From positions 35,337,751 to 35,401,750 of the forward strand of contig NC_061867.1 of NCBI RefSeq assembly GCF_907164915.1: DNA of 64,000 nt, written 5' to 3'. Position numbers and translations under genes: made by a program. Origin of the DNA: Impatiens glandulifera. Lineage: Eukaryota > Streptophyta > Magnoliopsida > Ericales > Balsaminaceae. Within the stretch, counting starts at the first letter, position 1. Each line of letters opens with the position of its first letter. The notes below the pieces were generated by a model, which did no database searches, had not been told where the DNA came from, and was given only the letters and a program-made list of their open reading frames with translations. Shown here piece after piece: positions 11,861 to 25,087 of this stretch.

Positions 11861-11862
11861 AT

Positions 11863-12100
11863 GCTCTGATACCACTTGTTGAGAAAATTTCTAATCTAAA
11901 CACACGATAAAATAATATATCAAGAAAAGAGGTAAAGAATAATAAAAAAATACAAGATATACTGAGGTTTGGGAAACAATGCCTACATCCTCGGGAGTCG
12001 TCCATTCTATTGATTTTCCATTGAATAATGGTCTAAGTAACCCTATGTTACAATGACTCTATTTATAGGAGTACATCAAAAATTTTAAAAAGTAAACTAT
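11863..12100 (-). repeat. Copia primer site and LTR edge (different family), fragment
   Basis: GCTCTGATACCA at 11863-11874 is the reverse complement of the initiator-Met-tRNA primer site TGGTATCAGAGC. Two bases on, an LTR-like start TGTTGAGAAAATTTC begins at 11877. This is the arrangement of a minus-strand copia 5' LTR. The far LTR end (expected ...CTCAACA) was not found, so the LTR is truncated or interrupted. It is a different family from the TGTTAG elements in this window. Confidence 0.5.
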
Positions 12101-12299
12101 TACTCTTAAGCCCAATAAAAACTAGAGTTCAAAAGAACAAAAATAATAAATCTAAAGAACTTAGAGATTTTGTGCCTGAAGAAATTAAGGAAACAGTAGT
12201 CAAATAAATTGAAAGAATTGCTGAAAAAGTCAGCAAAAATTAGCAGGATAATAACAAAAGTAAGCAATTTGCTCCAAATGCTGTTAGAATTTTTTTGTA

Positions 12300-13980
12300 G
12301 AAAATAATGTTGGAAAATATGGGGATAATAAAGGAGTTTAGAAGATACGCTATAATGAAAGAGCTAATCTGTTTGGGCTCAAGAATCATACTACAAAGAT
12401 CATTATGCATGCCAAAAGAGGATAAATTATCATTAATAAGAAGTACAAAATATTACAATTCAACTCAACATCCATTATCTTCAAGACTGAAATCTGCTGA
12501 AAAAAGAAGAATATGAAGAAATTGTTCAATGGTCAGTTGCTACAATGAAGGAACTAATGAAGGCTCCAAAATCTAAGTCGTATACTATGAGGAGCAACTC
12601 GACATGGAAAACTAATGAAGTCTGGAAGAACAACAACGCAAAAAAGGCATAAGATCATGCCTATAAAGGGAAAATCTACTTGGGCAATACATAGACAAAA
12701 GTGGAGGTACTGAATTCTCCATTTGAATTTAAATTTCATACTAAAGTAGAGAAAAATTGTATAAAGGAATGGGAAAATATTATTGTAGGAAACTACATAG
12801 GAAAAACAGAGTATCTTCCCAATTACTAAAGTTGCATTATGGAAGAAATGAGAAGAAAAATGGTTGAATAAAATTTCAGCAAATGTCTATGATTTATATT
12901 TCCTTAAATTCAAGAAGGGTTCTAATCTAGAGGAAATTCTAGGAAATTGACATACATATATAGGATCTAACTGTATGAAGTTGGAAAAATGGTCTGAATA
13001 CTTGAACCTATTGAGTAAGCCAAAGGAAACTACACAAATATGGTTTAAGCTCTGAAATATACCTGCACATATGTATAATTCTGAAGACCTTAGTTATTTT
13101 GCAGGTTTATTGGGTAGACCATTATACATGGACCTAATTATTGAAGGAGGAGAGCACCTATCATTTGCTAGAATTAGCATTGAGATGAATCCTAGAAGCA
13201 CACTGCCGAATAGTATGACAGTAGAGGACAAAAAGGAAAACCTATTGTAATGGAAATCACTTATGAGTCGAGGCCATACAGATGCACTTTCTACAATACT
13301 TTCCAATATGCAAGCCCAAATTATGATTTGACTAAGGAAGAAGATCAGAAAATTCATAAAGGCCAGAAAGTATATATGCAAGAAAATGAAACAGATGTGT
13401 CTATTATCAGAGAGAAAAATGTGGTTAAAGAACAAAAAATAGAAGATAAATAAAATTATGTACAAGAAGAAAGCAGTATGAAGAAGGAGGTGGAATCTCA
13501 ACATAATCATGTTGAAGAGATAGTTAAGGAATCTCAATCAAATCATGTTGAAGTGGTTGCTGATAAAAACGGAGAGGAAGATACTTAAGTTAATCAAGAG
13601 GAAGAAGAGAATTACAAGGTTGATACAGAGGAATTCAAAGTTGATAAGGATTCCAAAGCTGAAGCTGAAGGAAATAAATACAATGATCTCAAAATTCAAG
13701 TTGAGAACAACAATGTGAAGAGCCCGGAAATTCTGAAGAATAGTTTTTTCTATCAAATCAGAACGGGTTCATATAAAGAAAGAAATCAAATGAGAATATG
13801 TAGTATTCATCAACCTCTTCAATTTATCTCCTTTCATTACAAGAGGAAGGGGAAGGGAAAGAGGAAGAGGAAGGACATGGGGAAGAGGAAGAGGAAGACA
13901 ACATGTTGAAATATCATGTTGGTATAGAAATAAAAATTAGGATTGGGATAATTAGGATTTGATACATGTTGTAATCTTTG
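12300..13980 (+). pseudogene. DUF4283 / zinc-knuckle protein (LINE ORF1-like), decayed
   Basis: Several frames together give DUF4283-type blocks: a MKLEKWSEYLNLL segment near 12975, TQIWFKL then IPAHMYN, DLSYFAGLLGRPLYMDL and LSFARISIEMN (to about 13189), then EITYESRPYRCTFYNTF, a decayed version of the zinc knuckle that follows DUF4283. An acidic, Glu/Lys-rich middle (13440-13700) and a basic Arg/Lys/Gly tail (13840-13910) follow, as in plant LINE ORF1-like proteins. In-frame stops (for example near 13055) and frame changes show it is dead. The 3' end is followed by AT-rich sequence and a short A-run near 14139. No reverse transcriptase follows here. Confidence 0.6.
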
Positions 13981-13989
13981 TTTGTAATT

Positions 13990-16278
13990 TTTGTTTCTTG
14001 TATGTTTGATTGTTACTAATCAGATTCTTTAAACTCGTTTGATTGTCATTTTTTAATCATAACTAGGGTTTGTCTAGTTTTGATTTTTGACCCTCCCACT
14101 TTTGAGATTTTAATAGAATGATTTTAACCGTTCCAAAAAAACTAAAATCATTAGTAATATAGCTCTAATAAAATATGAGCCCAAACTTAACCCTTAGTCC
14201 TTAATATTTGTCATTTCTTTAATTATATATATTAATTTATTATTCAAGCAAATTTGCTTTTATAATTGTTTCTTTTCTATTGTAGCATGACATCATATCA
14301 TTCTTTTTGATGTATGACACATCGGCAACCTTTTTCATTTCTATAATATTAATAATACATATTATTAATGACTAGCTATAATAGAGAAGAGATCAATAAA
14401 TAAAAGATTTCAAATACTATAGATTCAATTCATCCTATTTTCTTCTCCCTAATTTTATACCACCCTTTAATCACTTTGGTCAAATTGAGCAAATCATTAT
14501 TTTAAATATATTTTGGATCCTTGAATTTGCTATTTGGGTTGATAAATAACCCCAGACTTTGATCCGGAGATAATTTGGCCTAAATAACCAAATGTTTTCT
14601 ATAAAAATGTTTTGACTTTTTTTTTTTTTTTTTTTATCAATTCTTACTCTTAAATTCGTTTTTGGAGTAAAATTGATCCAATTTCTTAAATAATTAAAAA
14701 TTGGCACTCAACTTTTCTTTATATGCAAATTTAACACTGTTATTTGATTATTTATTTTTAATTACTTAAGTGCTACTTGTTACATATTTTATCAATTCAT
14801 TGCTTTAAAAAATCTTACCTTTATAATATCTAAGGGGATTGCATAATGTTGATTAGAGGGTTTCTAAACAAACTTTCTGAAAGCTTAGATCCCACTTTTA
14901 TGCCTAAGGTCTCTTTGATACCATATATTAAAATACTTATTATTATTACATATATGTATATAGTGTCAAACCTACTAGCCCACAATTGAACTTCTAGGAA
15001 TCCTAAAAATTCGGGATAAGTGGGTAATCTAATTAGAGGTAGACACAAGAGTGATCCATTATCGAAATCTTATATGTTAAAATGCACTAGTTCTTAAGCA
15101 TTGACCTCGATCATATCATAGGGTAAGCCCACCTAGAAAATATAACATGCCAAGTGGAAGTCACACACGATTGTCAACCTATTTATTGGATCATTCACGA
15201 TCGAGTACTTGACAATACCTGGACATGGATCCATCTAATTAGCAACACACGCCGATCTATGATTGGCCATTGACCGGTGTTTTGGTGTGCTCACCATTCT
15301 GATTGAGATAATTTTTGTAGTGTCACAATCTTATCGTCGCGCTCTTTAATTTGACAATTTTATGAACAATTCAATATTATGCGTTTTTAAGTCATTATGT
15401 CTTTAGGATCGATAATAGTTGTCATCGTCATAATTGTGGGATGGCAAAATGGTAATTTACCATAATAATTTTGTTGTGATTTATAAACCATAATAGAAAA
15501 GTGGGAGAGGATGGTGTGGTGAGAAATGTGATTGGATAGCCATGGATAAAATAGACAAGAGAAAATAGAGATTGGATATAAAAGTTTATTTTTAATAAAA
15601 AAAAAAAAGAAGAAAAAAAATAAAAGTAAGTATGGGTGTAGGGTCAATAAGCTATGTCTGCCCACGTGGGACGGCCTCCCTAAGTACAAAACAACTTCAA
15701 TCATATTTCTCTTTTGCCACCATCAACGTGGCCCCCTTTCCACCAATCTTTAAATTAAGTGTCAAACTTCATTTTTAATTAATTACTTATAATAATTTCT
15801 TCTTAAAAAGTTTATATTTGTTATTATTATATCAAACTCTCAACAATTATAATTACATATTCAAGAGTTAAAAAAACACAATTAAAAATCAACAAAAGAA
15901 GTATAAATAATCAACATTTCACAATTTTTTTAACATAAAAATTCGCTCATATTCTTTTGTGCATGCACTAAATTTGATTCCTTATCCATTATTGAAAATC
16001 ATTTTGATTCCTTCTCAAAAGTCTCTTTTTCTATTTTTATTTATATCTTAATTAATCTGATAAAAGATATGAAATTTTGTAAATTTAATTTTTACTAGAA
16101 ATGTTTTTATTTAAATAAAAAATTATAATATTATCTTAATAATTTCTACCACTTACACAAATCTAGAGTATAGATGTTAATGGACGGATCATCCATGTCT
16201 TATTCTACTTCAAAGTTATTTTACTGATTATTTTTTCGTTTCGGTTTCAGAAAATTCCAAAGAAGACTATGTTTATAC
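13990..16278. other. Upstream intergenic DNA of PHYB copy 1, no gene seen
   Basis: AT-rich sequence with homopolymer tracts (T-run near 14620, A-run near 15600). Open frames at 14830-15048 and 15387-15704 (minus) are low-complexity with no known motif, and they recur in copy 2 only because the whole block is repeated. The corresponding copy-2 DNA is 25690-27971. Confidence 0.5.
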
Positions 16279-16538
16279 TTAGGGGTGTTCGTTTGGTTCG
16301 GTTTTTGGATTATTCGAGTTTTCGGTTCGTTTAAGCAAATTTCTAAAACCAAACCGATTTGAATAAATTCGAATTCGATTTAAATAAATTCGAATTCGAT
16401 TTATTTGAATTCGATTTGAATTCAGTCGGATATTCAGTTTAGACCAAATATTGAACATCACCTACCCATAAGTTAATAAATAAAAAAAATTAAAGTTAAC
16501 AAAATAAATAAGTTGTTAAAAAGATTTTATCTACTTAA

Positions 16539-16580
<42 letters not shown>

Positions 16581-17101
16581 CAAACTAAGCTTAGTAACAA
16601 AACGTCAATATTCGGTAATTGAACGCCGGAAGTAAAACTGTGTTGACGGCGACAATATATAGCGGTGGAGAGGTGTTGATGAAAGTGGTAGTATTACTAG
16701 TGAAATAGCTAGATAGATGAAGAATTTATATATTCTTAAAATTATAGATGAGATGGGCAATTGAAAGGTTCACAAAGGCTAGAAAGGTATACGGATAAAG
16801 AAAAGAGAGAATGAACGAAGAATTATAAATTTACTGAACTATTGGGTTGTATATTAGGGATCTAATAAGTAATCCATAATAATTTAATATATAATATGTA
16901 ATAAATTATATAATATATAATAAAAATAAATAATAAAAAATAAAAAATGAATTCGATTTTTGGTTTGGTTTTCGAGATGAAACATAAACTCGGAAACCAA
17001 ACCAAAAACCGTATTTGAATTCGAAAACCAAAAATATAATTCGAATTCGATTTACTCGAATTTGATAATATATTCGTTCAGACCAAATATTGAACACCCC
17101 T
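16279..17101. mobile_element. hAT-like MITE (copy 1)
   Basis: The left end TTAGGGGTGTTCG and right end TGAACACCCCT form a short terminal inverted repeat. Just inside both ends are GGTTCGGTTTTT/CCAAACCAAAAACCG and repeated ATTCGAATTCGATTT strings in inverted order. The flanks GTTTATAC (16271-16278) and ATTTATAC (17102-17109) give a 7-of-8 target duplication, the size used by hAT elements. Length is 823 bp, with an AT microsatellite inside and no transposase. It lies about 1.2 kb upstream of the PHYB start. Confidence 0.6.
16544..16577. repeat. (AT)n microsatellite inside the MITE
   Basis: Uninterrupted AT dinucleotides. The equivalent tract in copy 2 (about 28238-28271) is two bases longer. 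Confidence 0.85.
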
Positions 17102-17382
17102 ATTTATACCATATTTTTTATAAAAAAAAATTAAAAAAGAAATTTATAATAAAATTATATAAAATGATATTTTTATATAATATATTTTAATATTGAAAAT
17201 TCATATCATTATAAAACAAATAAATTTAAAATTATATAAAAAAATATATATATTAGTCATATCATATATTTTTATATAATTATATATATTAGTGTTGGAG
17301 AAAAAAACAAAATCAAAATGGGAACTCAACTCTACTCAAAATAAGTTTTGAAGCTCTAAAATATATTATAATTGATATCTAA

Positions 17383-17391
17383 TCTAGACTA

Positions 17392-17480
<89 letters not shown>

Positions 17481-17801
17481 GCTTAATTTTGAATTAATTT
17501 TGAAAGTGTCCGGTCGGGTCGAGAACTGTGGTTAATTTGGATATATATGTGAGAGTAAATTGATACTTGGGTCGGATTCTGAGTTGACCCACTCATAAAC
17601 TTTAAACGATTAAAAATAAAATTAAAAATGTTATAGGTATGTTTCGAACTCACAACCTAACAAAAACAAAATAATTACAACTTTTTAATCAACTAAACTA
17701 ATAACACTTCATATTTTAAATTCAACACTAAACTTGATAAACGTGGGATGTTATAACAATATTTTTTTTTATACGTGTGCATCGCATGAATATCTTCCTA
17801 G
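17383..17801. mobile_element. Small Helitron-like element (copy 1)
   Basis: It starts A|TCTAGACTAATTTATATA, then a long (TA)n tract (17396-17478), then a conserved body (GTGTCCGGTCGGGTCGAGA; GAACTCACAACCTAAC; a TTTTTAATCAACTAAACTAA block). It ends with a weak hairpin (GTGCATCGCATG) 11 bases before CTAG|T. The A-to-T insertion site, TC start and CTAG end fit non-autonomous Helitrons. The hairpin is degenerate, so the call is moderate. Related copies are split around the copia insertion (37400-37474/51229-51425) and at 51427-51617. Confidence 0.5.
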
Positions 17802-18128
17802 TTGTATATAATAATAAAAATAATATAATGAAATAACCAATTAACCATCCCTTGCTTTTAAGTAAGGATTTGTTCAACCAAAATATTTCAAATAATCTCA
17901 ACCAAATTGGGGTTGTTTTAATAAATAAAATTGTATACTAAAATTGTTTTCTTTTAAGAAATAATGATAATAAATAATATGTGAAATACAAAAAGAAAAA
18001 GAAAGGATGGAAAGAGAAAGGGATGAATGGTGACCACAAACGAAAGGAAATATCAGGGGGGGCGGGAAGCAGCTTTTATTTTATTCAACGGGGTGCGTTC
18101 GTTCTTGGATCCTCTCATTCTCACTACC

Positions 18129-18185
18129 ATGAAACGTTGTTATCATCATTTGGAATTTCTTGATCAATTCTCAATCCAACAGTAG
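18129..18185 (+). CDS. Upstream ORF (18 codons) in the PHYB leader, copy 1
   Basis: An ATG at 18129 opens an 18-codon frame (MKRCYHHLEFLDQFSIQQ) that closes with TAG 66 bases before the PHYB start codon. It would be an upstream ORF if transcription begins 5' of it, which the sequence alone does not show. It is identical in copy 2. Confidence 0.35.
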   Translation: MKRCYHHLEFLDQFSIQQ

Positions 18186-18251
18186 TGAATAAACAAGCAA
18201 GGAGAAATCGGATCCCAATTCCGAATTCCCAACTTGAAGAGAAGAGAAACA

Positions 18252-21200
18252 ATGACTTCAGGAAGCAAGGGATCGCAACAGCAACAGCAACAGCAGCAGC
18301 AATCTCAAGCTCAGTCTTCAGGCACTAGCTACGTCAGAGACCCTACTAATAAAGCCATTGCACAGTACACCGTCGACGCTCGCCTCCACGCCGTCTTCGA
18401 ACAATCCGGCGAGTCAGGTAAGTCTTTTGATTATACCCAATCGGTCAAAACCACTACTAAATCCGTACCGGAGCTACAGATTTCCGCTTATTTGACCAAA
18501 ATTCAGAGAGGCGGTTACATCCAGCCCTTCGGTTGTATGATTTCCGTTGAGGAATCCTCATTTCGAGTCATTGCTTTCAGTGAAAACGCACAAGAGTTGC
18601 TAGGTTTGACACATCAATCTGTTCCCACCCTCGAGAAACCCGAAATTCTCACAATCGGAACCGACGTCCGTACTCTCTTCACTCCCTCCAGCACTGTCTT
18701 GCTCGAGAGGGCATTTGGCGCGCGGGAAGTCACACTTTGAATCCTGTCTGGATTCACTCTAAGAATTCCGGAAAACCCTTTTACGCCATTCTCCACAGAA
18801 TCGATGTTGGTATAGTCATCGATTTGGAGCCGGCAAGAACAGAGGATCTGCTCTCTCCATCGCCGGAGCTGTCCAGTCGCAAAAGCTCGCAGTCCGAGCA
18901 ATCTCTCATCTACAATCCCTCCCCGGCGGAGACATTAAGCTATTATGCGACACTGTAGTCAACTGCGTCAGAGAGCTTACTGGCTACGATAGAGTAATGG
19001 TGTACAAGTTTCACGAAGACGAACATGGCGAAGTTGTGGCGGAAAACAAGAAGCACGATTTAGAGCCCTACATCGGTTTACACTATCCCGCCACTGACAT
19101 CCCTCAAGCCTCTAGATTCCTATTTAAACAGAATCGAGTAAGAATGATCGTCGACTGTCATTCAACAAGCGTCCCAGTTATTCAAGACGACGCCCTCATG
19201 CAGCCTCTCTGTTTAGTAGGTTCGACTCTTCGCGCCCCCCACGGTTGCCATGCCCAATACATGGCTAACATGGGTTCCATAGCTTCTCTAGCCATGGCGG
19301 TTATAATAAATGGAAACGATGATGAAACAAATTTAGGCGGTCGAAACTCTATGAAGCTCTGGGGGCTCGTCGTTTGCCATCATACCTCAGCTAGATGCAT
19401 TCCATTTCCTCTTCGATACGCCTGCGAGTTCCTAATGCAGGCGTTTGGCCTCCAACTGAACATGGAAATGCAACTCGCTTCCCAATTAGCAGAAAAACAT
19501 GTCCTGAGAACACAAACGTTGTTGTGTGACATGATCCTTAGGGATTCCCCAACCGGGATTGTTACTCAAAGCCCGAGTATAATGGACCTTGTGAAGTGCA
19601 ATGGAGCCGCACTTTACTACCAAGGCCGGTACTACCCTTTAGGAGTCACACCAACCGAAACTCAGATCAAGGATATAGTCGAATGGCTATTGGCCTGTCA
19701 TGGAGACTCAACCGGTTTAAGCACAGACAGTTTGGGTGATGCAGGTTATAAAGGTGCAGCCTCCTTAGGGAACGCGGTTTGTGGAATGGCTGTTGCTTAT
19801 ATTACTACACGTGACTTCTTATTCTGGTTCAGATCTCATACAGCTAAAGAGATTAAATGGGGTGGTGCTAAGCATCATCCTGAAGATAAAGACGATGGGC
19901 AGAGGATGCATCCGCGATCATCTTTTAAGGCGTTTCTAGAAGTTGTTAAGAGCAGGAGTTTGCCATGGGAGACTGCTGAGATGGATGCAATTCATTCGTT
20001 GCAGCTTATATTGCGAGATTCGTTTAAGGATTCAGAGGGGAATAATAATTCGAAGGCGGTTGTGCCTGCACCGGTTGGGGGTGGGGAATTGCAAGGGATT
20101 GACGAGCTTAGCTCGGTTGCGCGAGAGATGGTTAGATTGATTGAGACTGCAACTGCTCCGATTTTTGCTGTGGATGTTGATGGGTGTATAAATGGTTGGA
20201 ATGCTAAAGTTGCGGAATTGACTGGTTTGCCTGTTGAAGAAGCTATGGAGAAATCTTTGGTTCATGATCTTGTTTATAAGGAGTCTCAAGCTATTGTTGA
20301 GAAGCTTCTGTATAATGCTCTTAAAGGTAGCCTGCCTCTCTAGCAATTATTTATTTTCTTTGTTGTTTACTTTATTTTCAATTATGCGTTTTTGTTAGTA
20401 GTAGGATGAGAACCCACACTAACTAAATCGAAAAATATCTAATCCCTCGAATACAAGGTATTGAAGGAGTATAAATTGAACCAACCCGAATCAAGATCAC
20501 TCCAAGTTTGTACACAAAATTGGTTGCATTCAAAACACATTGGTGCTAAGATGGACAAATAATCTGCATATATATAAACTAACTATTGAAGCATGTAAGA
20601 TTTGCTCTTTATGTTTAGCTATTATTATTTGTTAGAATTTTTAATTCTAATTTTTCAAACTATGGTTTAATCCTTATCCTTCATGGCCATGACTCCACCT
20701 TTAATATTCTTTAACAAAGTTTGTTCAACTTTAGTAATTATTTAAAATTGTTATTCTATTAGGTGTCTTTATTTTTTATTTCCTTTAATTGAGTGTTTTG
20801 ATATCCAGTTTTACTAAATATCTGATACATCTGATTTTCTGGACATAAGGTCTTGATATGGTATAACTGATTTATTCATACAACCAATCTGAACCGCGAT
20901 CAACTGACCCTAGTTAGTAATACAAATTCAAATCCTTTTAAAAAACCAAATTGATTCAAGGGTACTGAGTCTGTTATTGAAGTTCCATTTTTGCAGGCGA
21001 AGAAGATCGTAATATAGAAATTAAACTGAAGACATTCGGCATTGAGCAACACAAAAAGGCTGTATTCGTGGTAGTCAACGCTTGCTATAGCCGAGATTAC
21101 GCCAACAACATAGTGGGTGTATGTTTTGTGGGTCAGGATGTAACCGGTCAGAAAGTGGTTATGGACAAATTCATCCACATTCAAGGAGATTACAAGGCAA

Positions 21201-23003
21201 TTGTACACAGCCCCAACCCATTGATCCCACCAATATTCGCCTCAGACGACAACACTTGTTGCTCTGAATGGAACACCGCAATGGAAAAGCTAACCGGATG
21301 GACTAGAAGCGAAGTTATTGGAAAAATGCTAGTTGGAGAGATTTTCGGAAGTTGCTGTAGGCTAAAAGGCCCGGATGCTATGACAAAATTCATGATTGTT
21401 TTGCATAATGCAATTGGAGGTCAGGATACGGATAAATTCCCATTCTCATTCTTTGACAGAAACGGGCAGTTTGTACAAGCTTTGCTGACGGCTAATAAGA
21501 GGGTTAACATGGATGGACAAAGTATAGGCGCGTTCTGTTTCATTCAAATACCAAGTCCTGAACTGCAACAAGCTTTAAAAGTTCAGAGGCAACAAGAGAA
21601 GCAATGTTTCGCGAGAATGAAGGAATTGGCTTACATTTGTCAGGAGATAAAGAATCCTCTTAATGGTATACGTTTTACCAATTCGCTTTTGGAGGCAACT
21701 GATTTAACCGAAGATCAGAAGCAGTTTCTAGAGACAAGTGCTTCATGTGAGAAACAGATGTTGAAGATAATAAAGGATGTTGATCTCGAGATTATCGACG
21801 ACGGGTGAGTATCGTATATGCTGGTTTCATTTAGCTACAATTGTTTTGTTTGTGGGCATGTTCTGATAATTGTTGTGGTAGGTCATTGGAGCTTGATTAA
21901 AGCCGAATTCTTAGTTGGGAGCCTGATTGATGCTGTAGTGAGCCAGGTGATGTTATTGCTTAGAGAAAAAGGGGTTCAGTTGATTAGGGATATTCCAGAA
22001 GAGATAAAGACATTAGCTGTGTATGGTGATCAAGCAAGAACACAACAGGTCTTAGCTGACTTCTTGTTGAATATGGTTCGTTATGCTCCTGAACAAGGTT
22101 GGGTGGAGATTCAGGTTCAACCAAGACTAAAACACGTCTCTGGTGCAGTTACTACTGTACATATCGAATTCAGGTAACCATCCATACCTAGGCTTTGTTT
22201 GATGTGGGTTATTTTGAATGTTGTTTAACTCACTGTCTAATATATAAGGGCTTATATTATGAAAAATTAGGTTATTTAGACATTAGCTATTTGAGATTAA
22301 TTTTAGACTCGAATTTGAGTTGTTTTCACTCGACGGTAATCGAGTTATAACAATTTTAGTTATTTTAGAATTCATCCCAAATGGATATCTTCTTACTTTA
22401 ATATAAAATACCAATTCTTTCTCTATTCAAATTTTTTCAACTTTTTCAGTACCTCACAATTTTTTTTATTCAACCTCCTTTGACATTTTAAAAGGGGTGA
22501 ATTTAGAAAAAGTACTCAATTTAACAAATGTCATAATTTTTCTCAAATCACACGTTTTTCTAACCATATATTTGAGAAGTTACTTAGAATTATATACAGA
22601 GTGCCTAAGTAATGTCCATTTTTATATTTTAGTTGATAAACATGTGATTAATTATTAAAACTTTGATAGGTTTGAGCATTTGTGTGTTATCTTTCTCCTG
22701 TTGAGAAAAAGGCTTATTTAGTTTATGGAATGATTTTGTGTCAATAACATAGAAATGTTTGTTTGATGCAAAAGGATCTCATGCCCGGGACAAGGACTTC
22801 CACCAGAGCTTGTACAAGACATGTTCCATAGCAGTAGATGGTCTACTCAAGAAGGACTCGGTCTAAGCATGTGCAGGAAGATTCTAAAGCTCATGAACGG
22901 TGAGGTACAATACATTAGGGAATCCGAAAGGTGCTATTTTCTTGTAACAATCGAGCTTCCCATTCCAAGAAGAGGCTTGAATATCGTCGAGCAAGGGGGG
23001 TGA
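18252..23003 (+). pseudogene. PHYB: Phytochrome B, copy 1 (frameshifted, probably an assembly artefact)
   Basis: Same four-exon gene as at 29947-34700: exons 18252-20326, 20997-21804, 21882-22173 and 22775-23003, with introns matching copy 2 almost exactly. Three single-base differences break the frame relative to copy 2: one T missing in a T-run at 18736-18738, which creates an immediate TGA; one C missing at about 18848; and one extra T at 21897-21898 in exon 3. Chromophore Cys, PAS and kinase-like regions are otherwise unchanged. All three lie in homopolymers, and introns are as similar as exons. This fits sequencing error in a redundant contig better than evolutionary decay. If the copy is real, it is a pseudogene truncated in the N-terminal PAS region. 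Confidence 0.9.
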
Positions 23004-23742
23004 TAACTGATAACTGCCCTTTTAGAACTATCCAAAAAAAAACTTCCAACTAGAGATGTCTGCTTCTAGAAAGATTCAGTCATGAATACAAATAATGTGT
23101 TGTTTGCACTAGCTCACCCCTAGATGAAGATGATGAGCCAATTGAGAGGTAAAAACTGTAGATTGTAACTTAATATGAGGTTGAGTGGTTGATTTTATTA
23201 CTAATTTTACTTCAAAAAACAGAGTACATCATCCTATGTGATGTGATGATGTTGATCAGCTATTTTATTCTAATCCTGACTTGTGTGGACATGATTAATT
23301 GGTGCTCCTTTTGGTTGCATATCATCTTAATAAGATATGACTATTACTTTAATATGTGATTTTCATTTGTAAAAAAGGGTAAACAAACATCTCTTTTTTG
23401 ACAAGCAGCATATTATGAATTTCTACTGATCATGTGTGAAGGGAAAAATACCACAAGAACAAACACAATCTGTTCATGCACATTTGTATACCACCTTAAT
23501 GATAGCTATAGTGAACATAAATTGCGTATCACAAATAGGAGAATTTCCATAGTAAGAGACTAAGAGTCATGTACTAAGATACAAATCACAAAACATAATG
23601 TTTCAACTCGATAAAAAGTATTGCTGCTGCAGCAGGGTATTGGCATAGACATGATCAATAGTCACCTCTCCATGAAAAATGCAAATGAAAGACAACATTT
23701 GTTTCCCTTTGGTTACAGAAATCAATACCTAGTTAAGGTCAC

Positions 23743-25087
23743 CTAGCGAAGCAAGTATCTGATGGCAGCAACAGCGTCACCTTTGTGTTCACGTAAAGTC
23801 CTTTCAGCCACCTTCTTATCCAGCTGTTAACGAATGTCATGGAAAATTGCATTAACATACATAATTGATAAGCCAGCAGTTGTAGAGGAAAATGGAAAAG
23901 GGGAAACGAACATCAACCTCTAGCTCATTTGCAATTATGTCGATCTCAGCAGCGTTGATCTTCACAGCAGCCAGTTCCTTCTCCCTGAGGAGAACCAAAT
24001 TTGTGATCATGTCCAAATGGCATAATAATAGGAATAGACTCTAATGCTAAGAAAATGATAAAAGAGCATTTCGGTTCTTGAAGCTTGGATTTTATGACTC
24101 AACCACATCTTTTAACAACTATAACCTATCGTTTAAAAATGGATTCTTTCTTCCGACACTACTTTAAAGACCAGCTACTAGACAGCACCTTGTACTAACA
24201 AAAGCTTCAACCTTAGTTTTTTCTTTCGAAAGAAATGTTCATTAAAACTATGGTAAATGCAAATATCACCTTCATCATATAAATAAACACACAATTACAG
24301 TACAGAGATTACAAAGGACCAATGGGATCCGATAAAAACAGGAGATAAATGAGACATTTACATAAAAGAAAGCATTCACCCGATACAAATCACAGAACAA
24401 AAGAATCAAACATGAGAAAATCCAACGTGGGTTACACAGGACCATAGGTGACTGAAATCTAGTTTGAATATTGGCTTGCATAACACACAACCCCACTACA
24501 CCTCACCTCAAGATTTCACACACATGGAGAAACTGATAACAGGGCTGGCATGGCTCCTTTGGCCAATGAAAGGAGCAATGGTGATTTCACCCATTGTTGA
24601 TTTCACTCAAACAACATCGAAAAGCAATAACAGAACGAGGTATCAGAAAACTCCAACATTTGTTATAAGACATGAACTAGTTGAGAATTCTACCAGGAAA
24701 AAATCACAGATTCTAAATAGATTCCAAAAAGAGAAGATTTTTGCCTTTAAGATAAACAAAATGGCCAGGGATAGTGGATTTTACTCCTAATAGCTTAAAT
24801 TTCACATATGAACCATATCTATAATAGAAAGATGCTGTTTGATGGTAAATTGCGAACGAGACGAACCTCAATCTCATTGCATTCAAATCAGCTTCCTTAG
24901 CTGCGGCAATCGACGCCATAGCCTACCACGAAAACAATAACAATTAAATAGGGGCTCATTCTGAGAATATACTCATGCTAGCATCTATAAGTATACAAAT
25001 ACAACGATTCATGATACGTCTGTTCAAAAACAAGTTTTACCTCTTGAACGCGGGTGAATCAAGCTGGCGATCTTCGACATGATCGGT
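23743..25087 (-). CDS. HYPK: HYPK-like protein, copy 1, cut by the N gap
   Basis: Exons 24867-24922, 23918-23984 and 23743-23823 match copy 2 and encode the same AMASIAAAKEADLNAMRLR...YLLR part of the protein. Exon 1 begins inside the gap and only its 3' 47 bases are visible (25041-25087). There, one G is missing (CGGGTGAATC against CGGGTGGAATC in copy 2), a frameshift. The gene is 3'-complete and 5'-partial. Like the PHYB frameshifts, this indel sits next to the contig end and is probably a consensus error. Confidence 0.85.

Larger units (their letters stand above)
13893..25087. repeat. Copy 1 of an 11.2-kb duplicated block (PHYB-HYPK locus)
   Basis: This block matches 25588-36792 base for base apart from scattered one-base indels and a few substitutions, including the MITE, the Helitron-like element, introns and microsatellites. 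It ends exactly at the N gap, in the middle of HYPK exon 1. Differences fall mostly at homopolymers and become denser over the last ~600 bases (24480-25087), as expected near the low-coverage end of a long-read contig. Confidence 0.9.

Noticed and set aside
16279..17097. Minus-strand 60-63 codon frames (NRIRIYLNR-type)
   Set aside because: Low-complexity translation of the ATTCGAATTCGATTT repeats in the MITE.
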